Origin: Saccharopolyspora erythraea NRRL 2338
GTDB lineage: Bacteria; Actinomycetota; Actinomycetes; Mycobacteriales; Pseudonocardiaceae
Direction of reading: 5' to 3'
NCBI RefSeq assembly: GCF_000062885.1
Contig: NC_009142.1
Coordinates: 248,001 to 312,000 of the forward strand
DNA length: 64,000 nucleotides
This document shows positions 31,672 through 37,671 of the stretch, one piece after another (within the stretch, counting starts at the first letter, position 1; each line of letters opens with the position of its first letter). Position numbers and translations under genes: made by a program. A model generated the notes under the pieces. The model was not told the DNA's origin and searched no databases. It was given only the letters and a program-made list of their open reading frames with translations.

Positions 31672-31999
31672 ACGGCGGTTGGCGACATGTCGGGCGGCGT
31701 GCCCGTGGTGACGGGCAGGGCGCCGGTCACGCCGCGTAGTACGAGCGGTCGGCCTCGGGTCCGCGGCCCGCGTTCGGCGGTGGTTCAGGGCTCCCAACCC
31801 GCGGGGGAGTTGGGAGCACCCCTGTCGAACTGGCGGGTCCGGACCCGGGACCGGTCGGCTGATCGGGAGGGGCGGGAGACCCGGCCCGATGGCGGCGTTC
31901 AAGGCCCCACGGGTGGGGTGGTCGGATGGCGCCACCGGGCCGGGGTTGGTGCTGTTCGCGCACCTGTCGGGACGCTTCCGACAGGGCAAAACACGCCCT

Positions 32000-32122
32000 G
32001 TGGTTGCGACCAGCAGGAACACCCGTTTTCGCTGTTCCCGACGGGTGTGGCTGCGACCAGCGGAAACAGTGTGTTTGCGCTGTTCCCTGGCGGTGTGGCC
32101 GCGACCAGCGGGAACACCCGGG
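32000..32122. repeat. 47-48-bp tandem repeat, 2.6 copies
   Basis: Copies begin at 32000, 32047 and 32095 (GTGGTTGCGACCAGC, GTGGCTGCGACCAGC, GTGGCCGCGACCAGC). Each contains GGAACACC- and CGCTGTTCCC-type segments which are partly complementary. The array ends at the stop codon of the last gene of the leftward operon. Confidence 0.75.
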
Positions 32123-32464
32123 CTAGTTCGGCCAGATCGCGTCCGGCTCGATCTCCACCGGATGCACCGGCGGGGGCTCTGCCGAGGTGTCCCGTCCCGG
32201 TGCCGGCATGAGTGCCCGGATCGCGTCGGCTCTGGCCTGGGCCAGGGCGTAGCGGCGCCGGTCGAAGCTCGGCCCGCCGGACTCGGCCAGCACCGCCAGC
32301 CCTTGTTCCAGTGGTCCCAGCACCTTGCGGGGTGTGGTGCGGTGGACCAGGGCGACGAACCGGGCCAGGTCGGAGACCTCGGCGTCGCGCAGCTGCGCGT
32401 CGGTCAGCGGGCAGGCGTAGAGCACCGTCACCACGCCATGCACCGGCACCTTGGAGGCGGTCAT
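32123..32464 (-). CDS. Element protein of unknown function (operon gene 4)
   Basis: A 113-residue protein (MTASKVPVHGVVTVLYACPLTDAQL...) with an alpha-helical middle (RDAEVSDLARFVALVHRTT, FDRRRYALAQARADAIRAL) and a Pro-rich acidic C-terminus. No family was recognised. Its ATG overlaps the stop of the XRE-like gene by one base (TGATG), so it is translated with it. It ends just before the 47-bp tandem repeats. Confidence 0.6.
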   Translation of the reverse strand: MTASKVPVHGVVTVLYACPLTDAQLRDAEVSDLARFVALVHRTTPRKVLGPLEQGLAVLAESGGPSFDRRRYALAQARADAIRALMPAPGRDTSAEPPPVHPVEIEPDAIWPN

Positions 32465-32841
32465 CACGCGGCCGCCCCTTCCAGCTCGATGCGCTCGGCG
32501 CCGGACAGGCCGCCGATGAGCGGGTCCTTCGGGCTGGAGATCACCTGCGTCATCGGAGCGCCGCGGTCGATGTCGGCGCGGGTGACCACCGGGTGATTGC
32601 GGGACCAGGATCCCGCGATACCCAGCATCTCCGGGGTCGTGCCGTAGACCTCGGCAAAGAGCTCTTGGTAGGTCGCCGACACGACCCGCACACCGCGCTC
32701 CCACTCGCTGAGCAGCCCGAGCAGGGTGCCCCACGAGTGGATACGAAGGCCCTGCCGGTCGGCGACCGCGATCAGGTGCTTGCACGCGATGTTCTGCGAC
32801 CAGCACCGGGCCTTGCGGTACTCCCGCAATCGCACGCCCAT
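32464..32841 (-). CDS. XRE-like helix-turn-helix protein (operon gene 3)
   Basis: A 125-residue protein. Residues 1-70 resemble an XRE DNA-binding fold: VRLREYRKARCWSQNIACKHLIAVADRQG, then LGLLSEWERGVRVVSATYQELFAEVYGTTPEMLGI, the last part being common in actinomycete XRE regulators. The C-terminal 50 residues are unassigned. It starts 3 bp after the stop of the preceding gene and overlaps the next. Probably a regulator within the element. Confidence 0.65.
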   Translation of the reverse strand: MGVRLREYRKARCWSQNIACKHLIAVADRQGLRIHSWGTLLGLLSEWERGVRVVSATYQELFAEVYGTTPEMLGIAGSWSRNHPVVTRADIDRGAPMTQVISSPKDPLIGGLSGAERIELEGAAA

Positions 32842-32844
32842 GCC

Positions 32845-33252
32845 TCACACCCCCGTCAGCGCGCGACGCGGCGCGGGCACGTCGGGGCGGCCGTAGAGCT
32901 CGGCGACCCGGCGGCGGATCATCAGCAGCAGCGCGTAGTCCCCGCTGCCCGGCTTGATGTCCTCGATGTCCTGGCGTACCAGGTAGATGCGGTTGGAGCC
33001 CTCGTGCAGGAAGGTCTCCAGCACCATCGCGTGGGCGTACTGGTCGTCGCCCAGTTCGCAGGGCTCCAGCGTCGCGCCGCCGTTGACCAGGATCCAGAAC
33101 ACGGCCTCGACGTCTTCCAGCGACACCGGCACGCTCATGCTCACCTGCATCACGATCGGGGTGTCGTTGTCCTCGCGGTGGGTGGGGATGAACGTGGCGT
33201 GGTGGTCGCCGACCATGCCCTGTGCGCGCTCGGTGTGCAGTCGCATCGTCAC
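32845..33252 (-). CDS. Element protein of unknown function (operon gene 2)
   Basis: A 135-residue protein with an alpha/beta look: VMQVSMSVPVSLEDVEAVFWILVNGG, then YAHAMVLETFLHEGSNRIYLVRQDIEDI and a basic C-terminus. No family was recognised. GTG 33252 overlaps the preceding stop (GTGA); ATG 33246, two codons later, is the alternative start. Its place in a tightly coupled operon argues that it is real. Confidence 0.6.
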   Translation of the reverse strand: MTMRLHTERAQGMVGDHHATFIPTHREDNDTPIVMQVSMSVPVSLEDVEAVFWILVNGGATLEPCELGDDQYAHAMVLETFLHEGSNRIYLVRQDIEDIKPGSGDYALLLMIRRRVAELYGRPDVPAPRRALTGV

Positions 33253-33515
33253 GCCACCTCCCCCGCGGTCTCGTCACGGTCGTCGGCGGCGGCCGACTCG
33301 GTGCCGGTCACGAACGCCTCGTAGGCGGCCTGCGAGCACTTCTCGGCGTAGACCGACAACGCCCACCCCGGAATGCGGATGGTGCCCTTGCCCGTCCCCA
33401 ACTTCATCGCGTCCAGCTCACCGGACTCGATCGCCCGGTAGATCGTGTTCACCGAGACGTCGAACATCTCGGCTACTGCCTTCACCCGGTACATCCGGCT
33501 ACCCTCGAACTGCAT
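33249..33515 (-). CDS. Excisionase-like HTH protein (second; operon gene 1)
   Basis: An 88-residue protein with a compact HTH_17/MerR-like winged helix: YRVKAVAEMFDVSVNTIYRAIESGELDAMKLG followed by TIRIPGWALSVYAEKC. It fits excisionases and small plasmid regulators. GGAGA lies 7 nt before ATG 33515, so the longer open frame upstream is not used. It is first in a four-gene leftward operon and divergent from the GntR gene. Either this or the protein at 29154 could be Xis. Confidence 0.72.
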   Translation of the reverse strand: MQFEGSRMYRVKAVAEMFDVSVNTIYRAIESGELDAMKLGTGKGTIRIPGWALSVYAEKCSQAAYEAFVTGTESAAADDRDETAGEVA

Positions 33516-33707
33516 CGTTTCTCCAACGGTTTCGATGTGCGCCCCGGTCGGTGTTGCCGCACTGACCGGGGCTTTTTCGTGTCCGGCTGGGGCGTCTGGG
33601 ACTCCTGCAACAACCGGTATGAGAGGAACAGTAGACATGTGTGTCAGGTCTGTCAACAGAACTGCTTGACTAGGTACGTTGCTAGACCTGTCTGTACCCT
33701 GCCTGAC
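33516..33707. promoter_or_regulatory. Divergent control region between the operon and gntR
   Basis: The region contains CAGGTCTGTC (near 33646) and the inverted AGACCTGTC (near 33684), plus further TGTC/GACA motifs, an arrangement fitting a GntR-type operator. TTGACT at about 33666 is a possible -35 element for gntR. Confidence 0.55.
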
Positions 33708-34079
33708 ATGGGCAAACTCGACACGAAAAGTTCCCAGCCCCCGTACCTTCAGATCGCCGAAGACCTGACGGACTCGATCCGAAACGGCGCCCTTCGACCT
33801 GGGGACCAGCTTCCGACCTACAGCGCACTCGCTACCGAATACGGCGTAGCGGTCGGGACCGTGCGGAGCGCCCTCGAGGTGCTGCGCGACCGTTCGGTGA
33901 TCGTGACGAGGCATGGCACCGGATCGTTCGTTCACGAGGATCTTGACCCCGCGAGCCTCCCGCCCGTAGTTGACCGCCAGGTCGCAGTACAGGCCGGTGA
34001 TCTGACTGAAGTCCTGCGGCTTCTGCGCGAGATCAGTGACCGGCTTACGGCGCTGGAAAACCGGCTGTCGGACGGCTAG
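33708..34079 (+). CDS. GntR-family regulator, KorSA-like
   Basis: A 123-residue GntR protein. A winged helix (residues 11-75: PPYLQIAEDLTDSIRNGALRPGD, LPTYSALATEYGVAVGTVRSALEVLRDRSVIVTRHGTGSFV) is followed by only a short helical tail (LTEVLRLLREISDRLTALENRL), which may dimerise. Small GntR proteins of this kind (KorSA of pSAM2) repress replication and transfer genes of AICEs. ATG 33708 is chosen from the start of the conserved domain. It is divergent from the four-gene operon, which it probably controls. Confidence 0.85.
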   Translation: MGKLDTKSSQPPYLQIAEDLTDSIRNGALRPGDQLPTYSALATEYGVAVGTVRSALEVLRDRSVIVTRHGTGSFVHEDLDPASLPPVVDRQVAVQAGDLTEVLRLLREISDRLTALENRLSDG

Positions 34080-34276
34080 TTGCCGACCTGCCGGAAGAAC
34101 GTCACCAGCCCGTCGATCACGAAGCCGAGCCAGCTGGCCGCCGTCTGCACCCAGCCGGCGGCCTCGCTCGGGTACTTCACCACCACGACCACCAGCGCGA
34201 CGGCAACGGCCCATCCGGCCAGCTTCCGCAGAACCCCGCCGCCGTTCTGCACCATCGGGAGCGCGTTCTTGCCCAT
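34076..34276 (-). CDS. Small membrane protein of the element
   Basis: A 66-residue protein with one long hydrophobic helix (LAGWAVAVALVVVVVKY) and an amphipathic C-terminal part (VQTAASWLGFVIDGLVTFFRQVGN). AGGAGG lies 7 nt upstream of ATG 34274-34276, a strong ribosome-binding site. It is convergent with gntR and the two stop codons overlap. Function unknown; small membrane proteins are common in transfer or maintenance modules of such elements. Confidence 0.65.
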   Translation of the reverse strand: MGKNALPMVQNGGGVLRKLAGWAVAVALVVVVVKYPSEAAGWVQTAASWLGFVIDGLVTFFRQVGN

Positions 34277-34441
34277 TGCATCCTCCTGCGTTGAGTCCGT
34301 GAACCGTCAGCGCTAGTCCGATTTGGACTGTGCTGTTCCTGTGGTTGCTCACGCCTCAATGGAACCGCCAGGAAATGCAGGACAACAGGGCACACAAGGG
34401 GGCACACTTGCACACTCGGTGGACACACGAGGAGCACAGGG

Positions 34442-35857
34442 ATGGCATACAACGAGCAGTTAGCTGCCCTGATGCGCGAGGCCGGGTTCCTCAAGGAAGA
34501 CGGCAGCGTCGGGCTGAAGGTCTTCGCGCGGGCCGCTGGCCGTCATGCGGGCAAGACCTTCACACACACCTACGTTCAGCGCTGGCTGAGCGGCATGGTT
34601 CCGCGCGACCCGCAGGTACGAAAAGCCGTTGCACAGGCCCTCAGTGAGCGTCTTGGTCGTCGTGTCGGCCTTGAAGAGGTCGGTTTCGCCTCGGGCGAGA
34701 CGATGCCCGCTGATCTCGGCCTTTCGTACCCGACCAAGGCATTGGACGGAATCGCGGCGGTCACCAGTCTGTGGCGCGCTGATCTGGACCAGGCGTCGGC
34801 TCTGCTCGTTGCGCCGGCCAACGTCGCGGCTTGGAACGAAGCGTCGCTCTCTTGGCTGGTCGCAGCACGTCACGACATGGTCAATGGCACCGGAAAGCGT
34901 CGGGTTACTACGGCGGACATCACTGGCCTCCGCAGCATGACCGACATGTTCGATCGGCTCGACGGGCAGCACGGAGGAGGCCATGCCCGGCGAGCGCTGA
35001 TCGAATTCCTGGGGACTGACCTCGGCGGCCTGCTCCGCGGTTCGTACGACGACAAGGTCGGGCGGGAGCTGTACAAGGCCGCAGCTCAAGCAACGCTGCT
35101 CGGTGCCTGGATGTCCTACGATGCTGGGCTGCATGGCTTGGCGCAGCGCTACTTCATCCAGGCGCTCCGCTTGGCGGACGAGTCAGGGGATCGGCTCCTT
35201 GGCGCGAGCATCCTCGACGCCATGAGCCACCAGGCGACCTTCCTGGGTAACTACCGCGAGGCAGCGAACCTTGCTCGTGCGGCGCGGATGGGAACCGCGA
35301 GCTCGGGATCAGCCAGCGCTGCCGCGCACTTCTACTCGATGGAGGCTCGCGCCCTGGCTCGGCTTGGAGAGGCGGCTGACTGCGATAGGGCAATGGCTGC
35401 CGCGGTCCGCGAGTTCGAGCGGCGTAAGCCTGACGACGATCCCGCAGACTGGTTCGGATACTTCAACGAAGCTGAGCTAGCGGCCGAACTCGGCCACTGC
35501 AACCGTGATCTCGGTCGAGCGGTTGACGCTACGACGTACGCTACCCAATCACTTGGGCCAGTGGAGAGCGGATATGTGCGTAGTGATTTCTTCGTGACGA
35601 TGGTTCTCGCCGACGCATACCTCGATCAAGGAGAAGCGGAAAAGGCTTGCGAAGTAGCGTTGGGTGCGCTCGAAATCGGTGAACAGCTCAAGTCCGCCCG
35701 ATGTGAGGCATACGTCGGCGAGTTCCGACAGCGTCTTTCAGGTGTTGGTAGCAGTGCGGTCGTCAAGGACTTCGTCGATCAGGTTTCAGGTACTCGACTC
35801 TGGACGCCAGAAGACGCTAGAAGGGCGCCCAGTCGTGACGCGACCCTCCTGACCTGA
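34442..35857 (+). CDS. XRE/TPR-type regulator (cargo)
   Basis: A 471-residue protein with an N-terminal HTH-like region (LAALMREAGFLKEDGSVGLKVFARAAG, then TYVQRWLSGMVPRDPQVRKAVAQALSERLG) and a long alpha-helical section of TPR-like repeats (for example YKAAAQATLLGAWMSYDAGLHGLAQRYFIQALRLADESG). Such HTH-TPR proteins are frequent actinomycete regulators, often of neighbouring genes. The DNA is lower in GC than the backbone. GAGGAGCACAGGG precedes the ATG. It converges with the kinase gene, overlapping it by 41 bp. Confidence 0.75.
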   Translation: MAYNEQLAALMREAGFLKEDGSVGLKVFARAAGRHAGKTFTHTYVQRWLSGMVPRDPQVRKAVAQALSERLGRRVGLEEVGFASGETMPADLGLSYPTKALDGIAAVTSLWRADLDQASALLVAPANVAAWNEASLSWLVAARHDMVNGTGKRRVTTADITGLRSMTDMFDRLDGQHGGGHARRALIEFLGTDLGGLLRGSYDDKVGRELYKAAAQATLLGAWMSYDAGLHGLAQRYFIQALRLADESGDRLLGASILDAMSHQATFLGNYREAANLARAARMGTASSGSASAAAHFYSMEARALARLGEAADCDRAMAAAVREFERRKPDDDPADWFGYFNEAELAAELGHCNRDLGRAVDATTYATQSLGPVESGYVRSDFFVTMVLADAYLDQGEAEKACEVALGALEIGEQLKSARCEAYVGEFRQRLSGVGSSAVVKDFVDQVSGTRLWTPEDARRAPSRDATLLT

Positions 35858-36713
35858 GCGACTCCACCCGCTTGCGGACCTCGGCGGCAGCCTGCATATC
35901 CGTCCCCGCCTTACCGCACAGCCAAAGCGTCATTGCGACTTCGCGGTAGTCGGCGAGAACCCGATATCCGGGCCACGTCATGATGTCGTAGCCATAGACC
36001 TTAACGAAGGTTCGATACTCGTCTTCGGTGTGCCAACCGAAGCGCTCATAGAACAGCGCGGTTTGAACTAGATCCCACTCGCGCGGTCCCGTCGCGAAGC
36101 TATCGAGATCGATGAGTATCGGCTGGCCCGCGCGATCGAGGATGACGTTCCCTACGTTCGCGTCTCCGTGGATCACGCCGGGGGTAAGGTCGAATTCGAG
36201 ACGCTCGTACTGGTCTCGAATCGACAAGATTCGGTTTTCCAGGAATTGTGCATCCGCGCGGTCGAGGTTGGCCAGGTCCCCGATCTGCGCATCCAGCTTC
36301 GCGAGCGGCCGTATCTCCGGCAGGTGCAACGACGACGGCGCGTCGAGCGAATGGAGTCGCCGGATCAGCTCAGCGACCTGGTCGAGCGGTGCGTACTCCT
36401 CCCGCTCCGAGGCCGACTCCCAGAAGGTCGTCACCAACCCGCGGGACCTCACTGGCTGGTCGACGTCGAGCGCGCGCGTCGCTGGGTAGCCTTCGCCGCT
36501 CAGCCATCGAGCTACCTGAACCTGCATCCGTGCGTTCTCGATCGACTCGCCGTTGCGCGCGATCCGTACGATCACGGGCTCTGAGAGCCGGTAGACCGCG
36601 TTCGAACCGATGCGGATCAGCTCCGCTCCGGCAGCGTCCAGTCCTACGGCGGCGCATGCGGCGTTCAGGGCGTTCTGCGCGGTTTCCCTAGTCAATGCCA
36701 CGGTTGGCGTCAT
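35817..36713 (-). CDS. Aminoglycoside-phosphotransferase-fold kinase (cargo)
   Basis: A 298-residue APH-family kinase. Visible motifs are the nucleotide-binding N-lobe (ELIRIGSNAVYRL, VIVRIAR), the Brenner box GVIHGDANVGNVI (catalytic Asp and Asn) and ILIDLDSFATGPREWDL (metal Asp). It may phosphorylate an antibiotic or another small molecule; family members vary greatly. ATG 36713 (MTPTVAL) is preferred to ATG 36740; GAGGAG and AAGGG precede it. Its last 41 bp overlap the end of the XRE/TPR gene, and its base composition also differs from the chromosome, so both came as cargo. Confidence 0.82.
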   Translation of the reverse strand: MTPTVALTRETAQNALNAACAAVGLDAAGAELIRIGSNAVYRLSEPVIVRIARNGESIENARMQVQVARWLSGEGYPATRALDVDQPVRSRGLVTTFWESASEREEYAPLDQVAELIRRLHSLDAPSSLHLPEIRPLAKLDAQIGDLANLDRADAQFLENRILSIRDQYERLEFDLTPGVIHGDANVGNVILDRAGQPILIDLDSFATGPREWDLVQTALFYERFGWHTEDEYRTFVKVYGYDIMTWPGYRVLADYREVAMTLWLCGKAGTDMQAAAEVRKRVESLRSGGSRHDWAPF

Positions 36714-36799
36714 CCCTTCACTAGCTCCTCGAACGTACATCTCTGCAAGGCGTCGCCCCTCGGGCGATCGCTGGAATATGGGGGTCCGCTCGGGTGCCG

Positions 36800-36900
36800 G
36801 CGTGAGGCATCTAGGCGCTAGATGGCTGGCCAGGACGCGTGTGAGGTTCTAGCGCCCCCTCTAGACCTAGAGGGGGCCCGTCTAGGTCTAGAGGGTCGTC
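36800..36900. repeat. CTAG-rich inverted repeats near attR
   Basis: Eight CTAG tetramers lie within about 95 bp, including CCCTCTAGACCTAGAGGG and GTCTAGGTCTAGAGGG, which form overlapping direct and inverted copies. Similar CTAGGTCTAG motifs occur at 28095-28130. No gene is supported between the kinase and attR (36741-37238). Confidence 0.65.
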
Positions 36901-37124
36901 ACGTCGACTGTCCCCGGAACCCGGTCCGGGCTGGAACAGGGGGGGGCTCAGGTCGTCGAGCACGGCTCGGCGGATGCTGGTTGAGGCTAGGGAACCGGGG
37001 GGTGTCGTTGGCGGAGAATGGATCTCAGGAGGCGCTGAGAGCGCCGTAGAGCGCTCAACGGGCGCCCCCGTGTGGTTTGGGCTGGGCGAGTGCCCGTAGG
37101 GCACCGGGCACGGGCGGCCGACGG

Positions 37125-37146
37125 GGTCTCAGTTGGGGTCTCAGTT
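37125..37146. promoter_or_regulatory. Putative integrase arm sites, right end
   Basis: GGTCTCAGTT occurs twice in tandem, 93 bp before the attR core. It matches the tandem at 25678-25698 near attL. Confidence 0.65.
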
Positions 37147-37238
37147 CGCCCCCGTGCGAACCACCCCCACTGTTCCAGCCATTGCGCTGACCAGCGATGA
37201 CGTACCGGTTCGGACGGCTCCGAACCGGTACCACCGGA

Positions 37239-37294
37239 ATTGGAAATCGTGTTGGGTTAACAGCCCTCACGGGTTCGAATCCCGTATCCTCCGC
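37239..37294. repeat. Attachment-site repeat, right (attR core)
   Basis: This 56-bp copy of the tRNA-Ser(GGA) 3' part lacks the 5' part of the tRNA. It is the displaced original chromosomal end. Confidence 0.95.
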
Positions 37295-37300
37295 CAAACC

Positions 37301-37332
37301 GGAGCCCCGGAGCGCATCGCGCCCGGGGCTCC
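37301..37332 (+). terminator. Original tRNA-Ser terminator, displaced
   Basis: GGAGCCCCGG (37301-37310) pairs with CCGGGGCTCC (37323-37332). It sits right after attR, where the tRNA terminator would have been before integration. Confidence 0.75.
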
Positions 37333-37510
37333 GTCGCGTTCAGGGGCGGGTTCTGCGTTCGGGGTCGCGGTCCGCGGCGCTCGCGTGCCGTGAGGGCGGC
37401 TGACGGTGTTTTGGCTGCTGCGGCGCAGGTTCCCGGCTGCTGGAGCGCTTCGCCGGACCGGGCGGCGGGGCCTTCGTGAAGCCGTGGGGGCGGCGGGTTA
37501 CACTTAACGC

Positions 37511-37597
37511 GGACCTCGTGCGGCGTCCATCCTGTGAACTCCCCCAGGGCCGGAAGGCAGCAAGGGTAAGCGGGCTCTGGCGGGTGCACGGGGTCCC
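37511..37597 (+). ncRNA. ffs: Signal recognition particle RNA (4.5S type)
   Basis: The conserved apical part GCCGGAAGGCAGCA with its GGAA tetraloop lies at 37549-37562, within the flanking CCAGGG and AAGGGTAAGC internal loops. The ends pair: GGACC-U-CGTGC (37511-37521) with GCACG-G-GGTCC (37586-37596). A compact bacterial SRP RNA, it binds Ffh in membrane-protein targeting. Its place before dnaX is common in actinobacteria. Exact ends may differ by a few bases. Confidence 0.93.
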
Positions 37598-37671
37598 CTT
37601 ACTTTCCTGGGCCGGGTCACCGGGCTCGTCCCTCGACAGCACTGTCGGCACCACCGCGTAGGGTCTCGACC

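Larger units (their letters stand above)
25573..37294. mobile_element. Integrative element in tRNA-Ser(GGA), AICE-like, no transfer gene seen
   Basis: An 11.7-kb block bounded by a perfect 56-bp repeat of the tRNA-Ser 3' end. It contains a tyrosine integrase next to attL, excisionase-like proteins, a DUF3987-like replication protein, a GntR regulator, small membrane proteins and cargo. This set resembles actinomycete integrative and conjugative elements of the pSAM2/pSE211 type. An FtsK-like Tra translocase, their hallmark transfer gene, is absent. The predicted excised circle is 11,666 bp. Confidence 0.92.

Noticed and set aside
31401-32120. Frames of up to 250 codons across the GCGGGTTTG array
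   Set aside because: They translate repeat DNA into low-complexity Gly/Arg/Leu/Phe strings and have no start signals.
25573-37294. CRISPR array or restriction-modification genes within the element
   Set aside because: No spacer-repeat pattern of suitable size and no methylase or nuclease motifs were found.
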